Assembly: GCF_009728145.1 (NCBI RefSeq)
Contig: NZ_WOCA01000009.1
Coordinates: forward strand, 1 to 64,000
Length of the DNA stretch: 64,000 nt
Direction of reading: 5' to 3'
Source of the DNA: Ornithinibacillus caprae
GTDB taxonomy: Bacteria; Bacillota; Bacilli; Bacillales; Amphibacillaceae
Numbering within the stretch: the stretch's first letter is position 1; each line of letters opens with the position of its first letter. The notes under the pieces are model-generated. The model worked only from the letters and a program-made list of their open reading frames with translations, made no database searches and was not told the origin of the DNA. Shown here in pieces: positions 18,238-29,162 of the stretch. A program made the translations under genes and the position numbers.

Positions 18238-18460
18238 GCAACTTGATTTCCGCTAAGGAAAGACGCTTTCACTTCCAGCACAGGGGCGACTGGTGTGTTT
18301 CCTTGGTCCAGTGATTACTCTGCCTGCCGAAAATATTTGTCCTGCTTGAACAGCAAGTGTCTGGAGACCTTTTAGCGAAGGTACTTACTTGAGAATGAAT
18401 TTCCATGAGAGAAGCTGTCACGGACAAAATGACTGCAGGATGAGAGCAAAACGTCCATGA
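18238..18460. repeat. Decayed interspersed repeat in the gap before uvrB
   Basis: The stretch begins with CTTGATTTCCGCTAAGGAAA and continues with GACGCTTTC. It resembles, from memory, the start of a GC-richer repeat found between genes in many Bacillaceae. It is more GC-rich than its surroundings and has no convincing gene or ribosome site. The rest of the 18225-18647 gap shows nothing else. Confidence 0.35.
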
Positions 18461-18647
18461 CAAAGATCAACACGGACAAGATCCAACCGTTAAAAAGTAA
18501 CATTCCATACTTGGTTATTCTGAAACATTTTGTCTTAGAATGGAACGCATTCGTTTTGAGCTTACCTCTTTTTGTTTTATACTCTTGATTTTGTCTTTAT
18601 GGATAAGGGTAGAATGTTAAAGAGGAATAGGGTATAATCAAAAATAT

Positions 18648-18661
18648 CGAATGTTCGTTCG
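18648..18661 (+). promoter_or_regulatory. LexA (DinR) SOS box of uvrBA
   Basis: CGAATGTTCGTTCG matches the Bacillus SOS consensus CGAACRNRYGTTYG at 12 of 14 positions. It lies between two possible -10 elements, TATAAT (18633-18638) and TAAAAT (18671-18676), about 70 bp before uvrB. Damage induction of uvrBA by LexA release is known in Bacillus. Confidence 0.65.
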
Positions 18662-18729
18662 TATTTATGTTAAAATAGATAATAATATATGGTAAACTAG
18701 GTGTTAGGATTAGGAACGGAGGAAGTAAT

Positions 18730-20712
18730 GTGGAAAATAAGTTTGAGCTAGTGTCAAAATATGAGCCACAAGGCGACCAACCCAAAGCGATAAAAGAGTT
18801 AGTTGAGAAAGTACTAGCTGGTCAGCGGGACCAAACTTTGCTTGGGGCGACAGGTACAGGAAAGACATTTACGGTATCTAATGTAATTCAGGAAATTAAT
18901 CGTCCAACATTAGTTATTGCCCATAATAAGACGTTGGCAGGACAATTGTATAGTGAATTTAAAGAGTTTTTTCCCAATAATGCAGTTGAATATTTTGTCA
19001 GCTACTATGACTATTACCAACCAGAGGCATATGTTCCTTCAACAGATACGTTTATTGAAAAAGATGCAAGTATTAATGATGAGATTGATAAATTACGACA
19101 CTCAGCTACATCTGCACTATTTGAAAGAAATGATGTATTGATTGTTGCAAGTGTTTCCTGTATATACGGTTTAGGTTCTCCGGAGGAATACAGCAGCCAA
19201 GTTCTTTCTCTTCGAATGGGAATGGAAAAGGATCGAGATCAGTTGCTTAAAGAACTTGTTGATATTCAATATGCTCGTAATGATATCAATTTCCAGCGTG
19301 GAACGTTCCGTGTACGTGGAGATTCGGTAGAAATCATCCCTGCTTCACGGGAAGAGCATTGTATTCGTGTTGAATTTTTTGGAGATGAAATTGACCGAAT
19401 TCGCGAAGTCGATGCGTTAACCGGTGAAATTATTGGAGATCGAGAACATATAGCTATTTTCCCAGCATCTCACTTCGTTACCCGTGAAGAAAAGATGAAA
19501 GTGGCGATCGCTAATATTGAAAAAGAATTAGAAGAACGTTTAAAAGAGCTACGTGATCAAAATAAGTTGCTAGAAGCCCAACGTTTAGAACAGCGGACCA
19601 ATTATGACCTTGAAATGATGCGAGAGATGGGATTCTGCTCAGGTATTGAGAACTACTCTCGTCATTTGACACTGAGGGAACAAGGTGCCACACCATATAC
19701 ATTGCTTGATTTCTTTCCTGACGATTATTTAGTTGTTGTCGATGAGTCGCATGTAACATTGCCACAAATCCGCGGTATGTACAATGGAGACCAGGCGAGG
19801 AAACAAGTATTAGTTGATCACGGTTTTCGTTTACCTTCTGCCTTGGATAATCGTCCATTGAAATTTGATGAATTTGAACAGAAAACTAACCAATTAATAT
19901 ATGTTTCAGCTACACCTGGACCATATGAATTGGAGCACACACCTAAGATGACGGAACAAATTATTCGTCCAACTGGATTACTAGATCCGATAGTTAATGT
20001 TCGTCCAATAGAAGGACAAATAGATGATTTAATAGGTGAAATTAACAAACGAACCGAACGAAATGAACGGGTATTAGTAACTACCTTGACGAAGAAAATG
20101 TCCGAGGATTTAACGGATTATCTAAAAGAGATAGGAATTAAGGTTGCTTATTTACACTCGGAGATCAAGACGTTAGAGCGAATTGAAATAATCCGAGATT
20201 TACGAGTTGGTAAATATGATGTTTTAATTGGAATCAACCTTCTACGAGAGGGGTTAGATATTCCAGAGGTGTCGCTAGTAGCTATATTAGATGCAGATAA
20301 GGAAGGCTTCCTACGCTCAGAGCGTTCGCTTATACAGACAATGGGGAGAGCTGCACGTAATGAAAATGGAGAAGTTATTATGTATGCGGATAAAATAACT
20401 CACTCGATGCAGGTAGCTATTGACGAAACGAATCGCCGTCGTGAGAAACAGATAGCTTATAATAAAGAGCATAATATTACTCCGAAGACGATCAAGAAGG
20501 ATGTACGAGATGTCATTCGTGCTACGGTTGCTGCTGAGGATACAGAAGAATATGATTCAAAGACCAAGAGTCTTGCAAAGTTAGACAAAGCAGAAAGAGA
20601 AAAAGTAATAGAGAATATGGAAAAAGAGATGAGTGATGCTGCAAAAGCGCTTGATTTTGAGAAAGCAGCAGAGCTTCGTGATATTATACTTGAATTAAAA
20701 GTGGAAGGATGA
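18730..20712 (+). CDS. uvrB: Excinuclease ABC subunit B
   Basis: The helicase-like damage-verification subunit of nucleotide excision repair. 660 residues: Walker A GATGTGKT (about 38-45), the beta-hairpin with the [11 protein letters not shown] motif that slips between strands, helicase motifs V-VI ([21 protein letters not shown]) and the C-terminal UVR domain that binds UvrC ([19 protein letters not shown]). It starts at GTG 18730 behind GGAGGAAG. uvrA follows after 7 bp, and the pair is preceded by an SOS box. Confidence 0.97.
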   Translation: MENKFELVSKYEPQGDQPKAIKELVEKVLAGQRDQTLLGATGTGKTFTVSNVIQEINRPTLVIAHNKTLAGQLYSEFKEFFPNNAVEYFVSYYDYYQPEAYVPSTDTFIEKDASINDEIDKLRHSATSALFERNDVLIVASVSCIYGLGSPEEYSSQVLSLRMGMEKDRDQLLKELVDIQYARNDINFQRGTFRVRGDSVEIIPASREEHCIRVEFFGDEIDRIREVDALTGEIIGDREHIAIFPASHFVTREEKMKVAIANIEKELEERLKELRDQNKLLEAQRLEQRTNYDLEMMREMGFCSGIENYSRHLTLREQGATPYTLLDFFPDDYLVVVDESHVTLPQIRGMYNGDQARKQVLVDHGFRLPSALDNRPLKFDEFEQKTNQLIYVSATPGPYELEHTPKMTEQIIRPTGLLDPIVNVRPIEGQIDDLIGEINKRTERNERVLVTTLTKKMSEDLTDYLKEIGIKVAYLHSEIKTLERIEIIRDLRVGKYDVLIGINLLREGLDIPEVSLVAILDADKEGFLRSERSLIQTMGRAARNENGEVIMYADKITHSMQVAIDETNRRREKQIAYNKEHNITPKTIKKDVRDVIRATVAAEDTEEYDSKTKSLAKLDKAEREKVIENMEKEMSDAAKALDFEKAAELRDIILELKVEG

Positions 20713-20719
20713 CGCATTC

Positions 20720-23596
20720 ATGCCTAGTAAATCAATAACAATACAAGGTGCTAGAGCACATAATCTGAAAAATATAGATGTGAAGATTCCTAAAAACAAA
20801 CTTGTTGTGTTAACTGGTTTGTCTGGATCAGGAAAATCATCATTAGCTTTTGATACAATTTATGCTGAGGGGCAACGTAGATATGTAGAATCTCTGTCTG
20901 CATATGCTCGCCAATTTCTAGGGCAAATGGATAAGCCAGATGTAGATGCTATTGAAGGATTATCGCCAGCTATATCCATTGACCAAAAAACTACGAGTAG
21001 AAACCCAAGGTCCACTGTTGGAACTGTAACGGAGATCTACGATTACTTACGTTTATTATATGCACGAATCGGCAGGCCAACATGTCCAAAGCATGGGATT
21101 GAAATAAGTTCTCAAACGGTGCAACAAATGGTTGATCGAATTCTAGAGTATCCAGAACGAACAAAAATGCAAGTCTTAGCACCAGTTGTTTCAGGACGTA
21201 AAGGGGAACATGTTAAAACATTTGAAAAGCTTAGGAAGGAAGGTTATGTACGCATTCGTGTAGATAAGGAAATGCGTGAAGTAACCGAAGAGATTAAGTT
21301 AGATAAAAATAAAAAACATTCAATTGAAGTTGTGGTTGACCGGATCGTTGTAAAGGATGGTATATCTAGTCGATTAAGTGACTCTATCGAAACAGCATTG
21401 GAGCTTGGTGAAGGAAAGATAATTGTTGATGTTATTGGTGAAGAGGAACTGATGTTTAGTGAAAATCATGCGTGTCCAATATGTGGATTCTCTATTGGTG
21501 AATTAGAGCCACGCTTGTTTTCATTTAATAGTCCTTTTGGTGCATGTCCAACATGTGATGGGTTAGGTACAAACCTTGAGGTTGATTTAGATTTGGTTAT
21601 ACCAGATTGGGGTCTAACCTTAAATGAACATGCAATCGCAGCTTGGGAGCCGATTAGTTCACAGTATTATCCGCAGCTATTGAAAAGTGTTTGTGATCAT
21701 TATGGAATAAACATGGATATTCCTGTAAAGGACATTCCCAAGGATCAAATGGAAAAAATCCTTTTTGGTAGTGGGGATGAAAAGATTCATTTTCACTATA
21801 TCAATGATTTTGGTAAGGTTCATGACAATATGGTCAACTTTGAAGGGGTTATTCATAATATTTCCCGTCGTTATAAAGAAACTTCTTCAGACTTCATTCG
21901 TGAAACATTAGAGAAGTATATGGCTGTAAAGCATTGTCCTTCTTGTAAAGGATATCGATTAAAGGAAGAAGCATTAGCAGTTCTAATTAATAAAAAGCAT
22001 ATTAGTATGATTACCGATTATTCGGTTACAGATGCTCAGGAATTTTTTGGTAATCTAGAATTAACGGAAAAGGAACAACAAATTGCTCGATTGATATTAA
22101 AAGAGATTAATAATCGTTTGGACTTTTTAAAAAATGTCGGATTAGATTATTTGACGATGTCTCGAGCTGCGGGAACATTATCTGGTGGTGAAGCACAGCG
22201 CATTCGTTTAGCTACTCAAATTGGATCCGCATTGACAGGGGTTCTGTATGTGCTTGATGAACCATCGATTGGATTGCATCAACGTGACAATGACCGCCTA
22301 ATTGAAACATTGAAAAATATGCGTGATTTGGATAATACATTACTCGTTGTAGAACATGATGAGGATACCATGTTAGCTGCAGATTGGCTGATTGATATTG
22401 GTCCTGGCGCTGGGGAACATGGTGGTCAAATAGTAGCTAGCGGTACACCGAATAGTGTGATGAAAACGAAGAAATCTTTAACTGGACAATATTTATCTGG
22501 TAAAAAGTATATTCCACTTCCAGCTAAACGTCGGGAAGCAGACGATCGCTTTATCGAAGTAGTTGGTGCAGCAGAAAATAACCTAAAAAATGTTTCTACA
22601 AAAATTCCAATAGGATTAATGACGGTTGTTACTGGAGTATCTGGTTCAGGAAAAAGTACCCTCGTTAATGAAATAGTATATAAATCCTTGGCAAAACAGT
22701 TATATCGTACAAAACTAAAGCCAGGAAAGCATAAAGCAATAAATGGAATGGAGTACATTGATAAAGTAATTGACATTGATCAATCTCCAATTGGTAGAAC
22801 GCCACGGTCCAATCCTGCTACGTATACAGGAGTTTTCGATGATATACGTGATGTGTTTGCACAAACGAATGAAGCAAAGGTAAGAGGATATAAAAAAGGT
22901 AGATTCAGCTTTAATGTAAAAGGTGGACGCTGTGAAGCTTGCCGCGGTGATGGAATCATAAAAATTGAAATGCACTTTTTACCTGATGTGTATGTCCCTT
23001 GTGAAGTTTGCCATGGAAAACGATATAATCGTGAGACGTTGGAAGTGAAGTATAAAGGAAAGAACATTTCAGATGTTCTAGATATGAGGATCGAGGAATC
23101 ATTAGATTACTTTGCAAATATCCCGAAAATAAAACGGAAACTGCAAACGATTTATGATGTTGGTTTAGGTTATGTAAAACTAGGGCAACCAGCAACTACG
23201 TTATCTGGTGGTGAGGCACAAAGGGTTAAACTTGCCAGTGAGTTACATCGTCGTTCAACAGGAAAGTCCTTTTATATCCTAGATGAGCCAACAACTGGTC
23301 TACATGTCGATGATATAAAACGATTGTTAACCGTATTACAGCGATTAGTTGATAATGGTGATACCGTACTGATCATTGAGCATAATTTAGATGTAATTAA
23401 AACCGCAGATCATATTATTGATCTTGGACCTGAAGGCGGAGCCAGAGGTGGACAGATCATCGCTACTGGAACACCGGAGGTAATTGCAGAAGAAGAAATA
23501 TCCTATACGGGTCGTTACTTAAAACCAATATTGGAGCGAGATCGAAAACGGCAAGAGGATTCCATTCGTGAGAAAGAAGAAATAAGTGCAAAGTAA
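20720..23596 (+). CDS. uvrA: Excinuclease ABC subunit A
   Basis: The damage-recognition ATPase of excision repair. 958 residues with two ABC modules (Walker [10 protein letters not shown] near the N-terminus and GVSGSGKST near residue 640; two LSGGEAQR signatures) and two zinc modules with CxxC pairs (CPICGF/CPTCDG and [16 protein letters not shown]). It is the second gene of the uvrBA operon, starting just after the uvrB stop with a GAAGGAT ribosome site. Confidence 0.97.
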   Translation: MPSKSITIQGARAHNLKNIDVKIPKNKLVVLTGLSGSGKSSLAFDTIYAEGQRRYVESLSAYARQFLGQMDKPDVDAIEGLSPAISIDQKTTSRNPRSTVGTVTEIYDYLRLLYARIGRPTCPKHGIEISSQTVQQMVDRILEYPERTKMQVLAPVVSGRKGEHVKTFEKLRKEGYVRIRVDKEMREVTEEIKLDKNKKHSIEVVVDRIVVKDGISSRLSDSIETALELGEGKIIVDVIGEEELMFSENHACPICGFSIGELEPRLFSFNSPFGACPTCDGLGTNLEVDLDLVIPDWGLTLNEHAIAAWEPISSQYYPQLLKSVCDHYGINMDIPVKDIPKDQMEKILFGSGDEKIHFHYINDFGKVHDNMVNFEGVIHNISRRYKETSSDFIRETLEKYMAVKHCPSCKGYRLKEEALAVLINKKHISMITDYSVTDAQEFFGNLELTEKEQQIARLILKEINNRLDFLKNVGLDYLTMSRAAGTLSGGEAQRIRLATQIGSALTGVLYVLDEPSIGLHQRDNDRLIETLKNMRDLDNTLLVVEHDEDTMLAADWLIDIGPGAGEHGGQIVASGTPNSVMKTKKSLTGQYLSGKKYIPLPAKRREADDRFIEVVGAAENNLKNVSTKIPIGLMTVVTGVSGSGKSTLVNEIVYKSLAKQLYRTKLKPGKHKAINGMEYIDKVIDIDQSPIGRTPRSNPATYTGVFDDIRDVFAQTNEAKVRGYKKGRFSFNVKGGRCEACRGDGIIKIEMHFLPDVYVPCEVCHGKRYNRETLEVKYKGKNISDVLDMRIEESLDYFANIPKIKRKLQTIYDVGLGYVKLGQPATTLSGGEAQRVKLASELHRRSTGKSFYILDEPTTGLHVDDIKRLLTVLQRLVDNGDTVLIIEHNLDVIKTADHIIDLGPEGGARGGQIIATGTPEVIAEEEISYTGRYLKPILERDRKRQEDSIREKEEISAK

Positions 23597-23600
23597 GGGG

Positions 23601-23646
23601 GAGATGGGTAGTGAGTTGAAGCGGAACTTACTACCCTCTTCTTTTT
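23601..23646 (+). terminator. Terminator after uvrA
   Basis: GGGTAGTGAG and CTTACTACCC pair around an 11-base loop; TCTTCTTTTT follows. Confidence 0.75.
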
Positions 23647-23677
23647 ACCAAAAAGCTTTGGTATCAAGCTTAAACCT

Positions 23678-23706
23678 TTGACGCAATCCATGTATTTAGG
23701 TAAGGT
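23678..23706 (+). promoter_or_regulatory. Promoter candidate for the yojF-bshB2 unit
   Basis: TTGACG (23678-23683), 17 bp, TAAGGT (23701-23706); the -10 is a poor match. A TAAAAT just downstream is an alternative. Confidence 0.35.
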
Positions 23707-23737
23707 AAAATGGAGAAGAAATTGGGAGGAACGATGA

Positions 23738-24091
23738 ATGAAACCAATTGAAAAAGAAAAAGTTCAAAAGATGCTGGAAAGCTTTATTAATAAAGAAGTG
23801 TATGTACACTTAGAAACAACTAATGGAGCATATGCAAGTCATGTTAATGAAAAAGCATATAATGTTGGAGTATACATACGAAACACTAAGGTAAGATTTT
23901 CACAGGCTAAAATAGTAGGTGACGGAAAATCTTATCGTGCCGGTCTAAAAATGGATATCGGTTGGATCTATGCTGAAGGTTTAACAGATTGGGAAATCTA
24001 TGAAGAATCAAAACTATTAATGGCTGGACATGACCGAGAGGGTCGATTAATGGTAGCATTGCAAATTAGTGAAACTCCTTTTAGTCATTAA
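23738..24091 (+). CDS. yojF: YojF-like protein (DUF1806)
   Basis: A 117-residue soluble protein of the YojF family, regularly paired with bshB2 in Bacillus. It has no known enzymatic motif; the conserved portion includes EVYVHLETTNGAYASH and the RAGLKMDIGWIYAEGLTDWE segment. Its gene ends 22 bp before bshB2, so the two form one unit and YojF may support the deacetylase (inference from synteny). Confidence 0.8.
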   Translation: MKPIEKEKVQKMLESFINKEVYVHLETTNGAYASHVNEKAYNVGVYIRNTKVRFSQAKIVGDGKSYRAGLKMDIGWIYAEGLTDWEIYEESKLLMAGHDREGRLMVALQISETPFSH

Positions 24092-24113
24092 AACTTTTTT
24101 GAGGGAATGGTGA

Positions 24114-24782
24114 ATGATGGAAAAACATGTAGTTGTCATATATCCACATCCAGATGATGAATCATTTGGAGCTGCAGGAACGATAGCAAAATTTCGTGAG
24201 CAAGGTGTACCAGTTACTTATTTATGTGGTACGTTAGGAGAAATGGGAAGAAATATGGGATCGCCAACTTTTGCTAATCGGGAGACGTTACCGGAGATTC
24301 GTAAAAAAGAATTAATGCAAGCGTGTAAGGTGTTGGATGTTGATTTACAAATGCTAGGCTATCGGGACAAGACATTAGAATACGAGGATAGACAAGAAGT
24401 AGCATCACATTTAAAAGGAATTATTGAAGAGAGTGAGCCAAGTTTAGTAATTACCCACTATCCTGACCATGCTGTTCACCCTGATCATGACGCACTTGGT
24501 GCTGCAGCAATTGAGGCAGTTCGCTTGATGGATCCTGACAAGAGACCAACAGTATGGGCTCAAGCAATCACGAACACACATGTTGAGGATTTAGGAAAAC
24601 CAGATGTCATTAATGATGTTACAGCGAATTTTGATAAAAAAATGGATGCAATATTATCTCATAAATCACAAGCAAGTGGTATTTTAAAAAACTTTAATCA
24701 AGACGGAAACATTCCAGATGATTTAAAAGAGGAAGCAAAAAAACGGTTAGGAAAAGAGAGTTTTTATATCTGGAAATTTTAA
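24114..24782 (+). CDS. bshB2: Bacillithiol biosynthesis deacetylase BshB2
   Basis: A zinc-dependent LmbE/PIG-L-type N-acetylglucosaminyl-malate deacetylase, the second step in making the thiol bacillithiol. 222 residues with the zinc motif PHPDDE (about 11-16), the TLGEMGR block and the second zinc/catalytic motif HPDHD (about 123-127). Two tandem ATG codons (24114, 24117) are possible starts. Confidence 0.9.
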   Translation: MMEKHVVVIYPHPDDESFGAAGTIAKFREQGVPVTYLCGTLGEMGRNMGSPTFANRETLPEIRKKELMQACKVLDVDLQMLGYRDKTLEYEDRQEVASHLKGIIEESEPSLVITHYPDHAVHPDHDALGAAAIEAVRLMDPDKRPTVWAQAITNTHVEDLGKPDVINDVTANFDKKMDAILSHKSQASGILKNFNQDGNIPDDLKEEAKKRLGKESFYIWKF

Positions 24783-24814
24783 TAGAAGCAAAACTAATGA
24801 AGTGAGGTGATGTA

Positions 24815-25009
24815 ATGAAACGCCTATACAGGTCTGAAAAAGATCAAATGGTTGGAGGTGTTTTAGCAGGAGTAGCTGAATACTTTAATATCGATCCAAC
24901 GCTTGTACGTTTGCTTTTTGTTGTACTTTTCTTTTTAACGAACATTTTTCTATTAGTTGCATATGTAATTGCGATCTTCATTATTCCAAAGGAAAGTGAG
25001 GTACGCTAA
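24815..25009 (+). CDS. yvlC: PspC-domain membrane protein (YvlC-like)
   Basis: 64 residues: a PspC domain with GGVLAGVAEYFNIDPTLVR followed by one strongly hydrophobic helix (about 33-57) ending IIPKE. Relatives take part in envelope-stress responses. Its TAA shares the A of the next gene's ATG (25009), so the two are coupled. Confidence 0.85.
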   Translation: MKRLYRSEKDQMVGGVLAGVAEYFNIDPTLVRLLFVVLFFLTNIFLLVAYVIAIFIIPKESEVR

Positions 25010-25368
25010 TGTTTAAAAGAGCTCTTTTATCTGTCTTTTTGAATGCTGTTGCCTTAATAGCAGTAGCTCAGCTTTTTGATTCGTTTCACTTAGATGGTTT
25101 TGGCACAGCTTTGTTAGCTAGTTTTATACTGGCTATCTTCAATGTCATTATTAAACCTATCTTAGTTATTTTAACCTTACCGATAACGGTAATTTCACTT
25201 GGTTTGTTTTTATTTGTGATAAATGCTATTACATTGATGCTAACACAAATGTTTATTGGATCTTCGTTTGTTATTGATGGTTTTGGTACAGCTGTTTTAG
25301 CAGCGATTGTGATTTCTATTTTAAATCTACTTCTAAATCGCTTAGTTAAAGATACACTCACAACGTAG
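25009..25368 (+). CDS. yvlD: YvlD-like four-helix membrane protein
   Basis: 119 residues with four hydrophobic helices, of the YvlD/phage-holin-superfamily-4 type (IIKPILVILTLPITVISLGLF is the conserved core). Exact function is not known; in Bacillus it accompanies yvlC and envelope-stress genes. A terminator hairpin begins within its last codons. Confidence 0.85.
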   Translation: MFKRALLSVFLNAVALIAVAQLFDSFHLDGFGTALLASFILAIFNVIIKPILVILTLPITVISLGLFLFVINAITLMLTQMFIGSSFVIDGFGTAVLAAIVISILNLLLNRLVKDTLTT

Positions 25369-25388
25369 GTGGAAAGCCTACGTTTTTC
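25362..25388 (+). terminator. Terminator after yvlD
   Basis: AACGTAGG and CCTACGTT pair, then TTTT. The following gap (25389-25652) shows nothing recognisable apart from the hprK promoter. Confidence 0.75.
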
Positions 25389-25654
25389 TTTTGGTGAATT
25401 TGAAATTAAAATTGAGGATATGATCGAGGAGCATCACAGTCAGTGAGCTGTTCCTCATTTCGTTAGTAGACAAAAGATGTAACTTTCCCAGGATGTTATA
25501 TGTTCTGCCCGTAGCAGAAATATAGTACTCGATTCGAATGAGTCGAAGAAAGTGTATTCACCAAAAGTTACTCCAAATTTTATAACTAAAATGTTTGTTT
25601 CATTCTAAAAGAGTAGTTTGTCATAGTTAATTCATTCCTTCCAAACGTAAAAAT

Positions 25655-25664
25655 GTGCTACAAT
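25655..25664 (+). promoter_or_regulatory. Extended -10 promoter candidate for hprK
   Basis: TG-C-TACAAT (25656-25664) is an extended -10 located 35 bp before the hprK start; no strong -35. Confidence 0.4.
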
Positions 25665-25699
25665 GTAAAGCAGTTAGTCATTCTAATGGAGGAAATAAA

Positions 25700-26638
25700 A
25701 TGAAAACAATCGTACGAACAAAAGATCTGCTAGAAAACTTCAATTTAACATTAGTAGCAGGTGAAGATGGAATACATAGAGAGATTGTGACAAGTGATAT
25801 TTCCCGTCCTGGGATAGAAATGACGGGATATTTTAGATATTACCCCAAAGAGAGATTGCAATTAATAGGAAAAACAGAGATGACCTACTTTTTGGACTTA
25901 AGTGAAGAAGAACAATATGACCGTGTAAAAAAGCTTTGTACCGACGTTACACCTGGAATTGTCGTATCAAGAGGAATGGAGATTCCAAAGGTTTTAATAG
26001 AAGGTGCTAATAAATCTGGAGTACCTATTTTACACTCTCCTCGTAAAACAACACGTGTTATCAGTAGGTTGACCAACTTTTTAGAGGCTAAATTCGCTCC
26101 ATTTACTGCTATTCATGGAGTATTAGTTGATATTTATGGAGTAGGGGTACTAATTACTGGTCAAAGTGGAGTCGGTAAAAGTGAAACAGCGCTTGAATTA
26201 GTGAAACGCGGGCACCGCCTTGTAGCTGATGATAGTGTAGAAATTCGTCAGGAAGATTATGACACATTAATTGGTAATTCACCACCACTTATTGAGCATT
26301 TGCTAGAAATTAGAGGATTAGGAATCATTAATGTGATGACTCTATTCGGGGCTGGTTCTGTACGTAGTTATAAAAAAATATCGTTAATTATCAACCTTGA
26401 GCTTTGGGATCAAAAGAAACAATATGATCGTTTAGGGTTAGATGAGGATACGATGAAAATTATGGACGTAAGTCTTCCGAAGGCAACCATTCCTGTGCGA
26501 CCAGGTAGAAACCTTGCTGTAATTATCGAAGTAGCTGCCATGAACTTTAGACTGAAACGTATGGGTGTTAACGCTGCTGAAGAATTCTCGGAAAGATTAA
26601 CAACAATGATGGATACAGAGAAAGACGAAATGGATTAG
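25700..26638 (+). CDS. hprK: HPr kinase/phosphorylase
   Basis: Phosphorylates HPr and Crh on Ser46 in response to glycolytic intermediates, the sensor of catabolite repression in Firmicutes. 312 residues with the P-loop GQSGVGKSE (about 152-160), the conserved RGLGIINV region and the C-terminal PVRPGRN signature. ATG 25700 follows GGAGGA; an upstream in-frame start at 25655 would lie in the promoter. It heads the hprK-lgt-yvoD-ppaX-yvoF cluster, and its target Crh is encoded at 38004. Confidence 0.95.
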   Translation: MKTIVRTKDLLENFNLTLVAGEDGIHREIVTSDISRPGIEMTGYFRYYPKERLQLIGKTEMTYFLDLSEEEQYDRVKKLCTDVTPGIVVSRGMEIPKVLIEGANKSGVPILHSPRKTTRVISRLTNFLEAKFAPFTAIHGVLVDIYGVGVLITGQSGVGKSETALELVKRGHRLVADDSVEIRQEDYDTLIGNSPPLIEHLLEIRGLGIINVMTLFGAGSVRSYKKISLIINLELWDQKKQYDRLGLDEDTMKIMDVSLPKATIPVRPGRNLAVIIEVAAMNFRLKRMGVNAAEEFSERLTTMMDTEKDEMD

Positions 26639-26649
26639 GAGGGGTTGTT

Positions 26650-27522
26650 ATGAGTTGTGATGCACCAACGCTCGACCGAGTATTTTTGCAAATAGGGTCC
26701 TTATCTATTTATTGGTATGGGGTTATCATTGCAACAGGTGCTTTTTTAGCATTATGGTTAGTAACAAGAGAAGCAGATCGTCTTGGATTGAAAAAAGATT
26801 TAATGGTGGACTTAGTAGTATTCGCTATTCCGATTGCTATTTTGAGTGCACGAATCTATTATGTCGTATTTGAGTGGGACCGTTATGTTGGTGGTCCTTG
26901 GTGGAAGGTTTTTGCTGTTTGGGAAGGTGGAATTGCGATTCATGGTGCCTTAATTGGTGCTGTATTAACAGCAATTGTATTTGCCCGTGTGCGAAAGGTT
27001 TCCTTTTGGAAGCTTGTTGATATCGCAGCACCAGGTTTAATTCTCGGTCAGGCTATTGGCCGTTGGGGAAACTTTATGAACCAGGAAGCACATGGTGGGC
27101 CAATTTCAGAGTCTACCTATAATAGTTTTCACCAGTATCTTCCAGATTTTATTATGAATCAAATGTGTATTGATGGTGTCATGTACCATCCAACATTTCT
27201 TTATGAATCGGTTTGGAATTTCTTAGTTCTTGGCTTATTGCTAGTATTACGTAGAAAAAATCTGTTACGTGGGGAAGTATTCTTAACCTACTTAATGTCC
27301 TATTCAGTTGGACGTTTCTTTATCGAAGGAATGCGTACAGATAGCCTATATGGTGGTGGATTAAGAGCTGCACAGGTTATCTCTATATTATTAATTGTTG
27401 GAGCAATACTGTTAATTATCTACCGCCGTAAGACAGTGAAAGAAAGGTACAATGATTTAGAACCGAATAATAAGAAAAAGGGAAGTAAAAAAACAAATAA
27501 ATCATCAAAGAAAAAGAAATAA
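26650..27522 (+). CDS. lgt: Prolipoprotein diacylglyceryl transferase
   Basis: Transfers diacylglycerol to the lipobox Cys of prolipoproteins such as CccB and NirK here. 290 residues, about seven membrane helices, with the Lgt signature [14 protein letters not shown] and the conserved HGALIGA His. The C-terminus has an unusually lysine-rich tail (about 270-290). It begins 11 bp after hprK behind AGGAGGGG. Confidence 0.95.
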   Translation: MSCDAPTLDRVFLQIGSLSIYWYGVIIATGAFLALWLVTREADRLGLKKDLMVDLVVFAIPIAILSARIYYVVFEWDRYVGGPWWKVFAVWEGGIAIHGALIGAVLTAIVFARVRKVSFWKLVDIAAPGLILGQAIGRWGNFMNQEAHGGPISESTYNSFHQYLPDFIMNQMCIDGVMYHPTFLYESVWNFLVLGLLLVLRRKNLLRGEVFLTYLMSYSVGRFFIEGMRTDSLYGGGLRAAQVISILLIVGAILLIIYRRKTVKERYNDLEPNNKKKGSKKTNKSSKKKK

Positions 27523-27549
27523 GATCGAAGCACAAAGGTGGAGTGGAGA

Positions 27550-28509
27550 ATGACCGGGATTTTATTACGTGGTTTACAAGAAGGACTTAAAACAACTTGG
27601 ACATTAGGTAAGGTTATTTTCCCGATAACCTTACTTGTTACCATTATACAGCATACCCCGGTATTGCCTTGGATAATAGATAAAATTAGTCCAATTATGG
27701 GATTGTTAGGATTGTCTGGGGAAGCGGCTGTTCCACTAGTACTGGGAAATGCATTAAATTTGTACGCAGGAATAGCTGCAATTGTATCATTTGATTTTAC
27801 TGTAAAAGAAGTTTTTATTCTGGCAGTGATGCTATCGTTTTCTCATAATTTGTTTATTGAATCTGCCGTTGCATCAAGAGTCGGAGTAAGCTGGTGGTTA
27901 ATCTCCGGTGTACGTATTGGTCTTGCCTTATTAGCAGCGGTAGTGATTAAATTAGTATGGAATGGCGGGTCTGAGTTTGCTCAATATGGCCTTATTTCTT
28001 CCAGTAAAGTCGTTCTGAACGGATGGGGAGAAATTACGATACAAGGTTTACAAACTGCAGCATTGGCAATATTACAACTTGCCTTAATCGTCATACCTTT
28101 AATGGTAATTATGCAATATTTACGGGAAAAAGGTTGGTTAGATAAATTATCCAATGGAATAGCTCCATTTACAAAAATTCTTGGAATGGAAAAGAACACT
28201 TCGATGACCCTAGTTGCAGGTTTAACAATTGGTCTGGCATATGGTGCTGGATTAATGATTCAAGCAGTGAAAGAAGATGGGGTATCTAAACGTGATATGA
28301 CATTAGCATTAATTTTCCTCGTTTCATGTCACGCAGTTGTTGAAGATACGTTAGTATTTATTCCGTTGGGGATTCCGGTTTGGCCATTGCTTATTATCCG
28401 AGTAACCACAGCGGTTGTCCTAACAATGACTATTGCTTTTGTTTGGAAACGTCATGAACAACGAAAAGGGAAGGAAGTCACCAGTGAGCATTCGTACAAT
28501 ACTCTTTGA
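27550..28509 (+). CDS. yvoD: Nucleoside-recognition domain membrane protein YvoD
   Basis: 319 residues, about eight membrane helices, two Gate/nucleoside-recognition-type halves. Transport role is presumed from family; the substrate is not known. ATG 27550 follows a GGTGGAG ribosome site. The 3' end overlaps ppaX by 26 bp, as in the conserved Bacillus cluster. Confidence 0.8.
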   Translation: MTGILLRGLQEGLKTTWTLGKVIFPITLLVTIIQHTPVLPWIIDKISPIMGLLGLSGEAAVPLVLGNALNLYAGIAAIVSFDFTVKEVFILAVMLSFSHNLFIESAVASRVGVSWWLISGVRIGLALLAAVVIKLVWNGGSEFAQYGLISSSKVVLNGWGEITIQGLQTAALAILQLALIVIPLMVIMQYLREKGWLDKLSNGIAPFTKILGMEKNTSMTLVAGLTIGLAYGAGLMIQAVKEDGVSKRDMTLALIFLVSCHAVVEDTLVFIPLGIPVWPLLIIRVTTAVVLTMTIAFVWKRHEQRKGKEVTSEHSYNTL

Positions 28510-29113
28510 TTTAGATGGTACTTTAATTGATACCAATGAACTAATTATGCAATCCTTCATGCACACATTTAAACAATACGGAAGAGATTACACAAGGGAA
28601 GAGTTGTTAGCTTTTAATGGGCCACCATTACGTGAAACGTTTGAAAAGATTGATGAGAATTTAGTAGAGGAAATGATTGAAACATATCGAGAACATAACC
28701 TTTTTCATCATGATTACTATGTAAAACCTTTTCCAAATGTAGTAGAAACAATTAATGAGTTAAAGGATCATGGAATTGCTCTAGGAATTGTTACAACCAA
28801 AATGGATAAAAGTGTTCAAATGGGCTTAAAAATAGCTGGCTTAGAAGGATATTTCCAATCGGTCGTAACACTAGATGATGTAACACATGCCAAGCCACAT
28901 CCAGAGCCAGTCTTTAAGGGAATCAACGAGCTAAAAGCAGATCCAAAAACAACTTTAATGGTTGGAGACAATTCACATGATATCGAATCGGGCCATCATG
29001 CAGGGGTACGTACTGCTGGAGTTGCTTGGTCCCATAAAGGAAAGGACTTTTTAGAAAAGTACAATCCTACTTATATGTTAGAAGATATGAAAGATTTGCT
29101 TAAAATTATTTAA
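28484..29113 (+). CDS. ppaX: Pyrophosphatase PpaX (HAD family)
   Basis: Hydrolyses the pyrophosphate released when HprK/P dephosphorylates seryl-HPr by phosphorolysis, which explains its place in the hprK cluster. 209 residues from GTG 28484 with HAD motifs LFDLDGTLIDTN (DxDGT), TTKMD and VGDNSHDI. ATG 28454 is an alternative start giving ten more residues, but MSIRTILFDLDG fits the family N-terminus and GGAAGGA lies upstream. Confidence 0.88.
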   Translation: MSIRTILFDLDGTLIDTNELIMQSFMHTFKQYGRDYTREELLAFNGPPLRETFEKIDENLVEEMIETYREHNLFHHDYYVKPFPNVVETINELKDHGIALGIVTTKMDKSVQMGLKIAGLEGYFQSVVTLDDVTHAKPHPEPVFKGINELKADPKTTLMVGDNSHDIESGHHAGVRTAGVAWSHKGKDFLEKYNPTYMLEDMKDLLKII

Positions 29114-29162
29114 ACCTACAACTAGATCGAGCTTATAATTGTAAATCTGTAGGGGTGTGGCT

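Noticed and set aside
18269-18463. Possible 64-residue gene on the minus strand before uvrB
   Set aside because: It lies in a decayed repeat, has no ribosome site and an odd composition.
25389-25652. Regulatory RNA in the gap before hprK
   Set aside because: Only weak, scattered dyads are visible, with no consistent fold.
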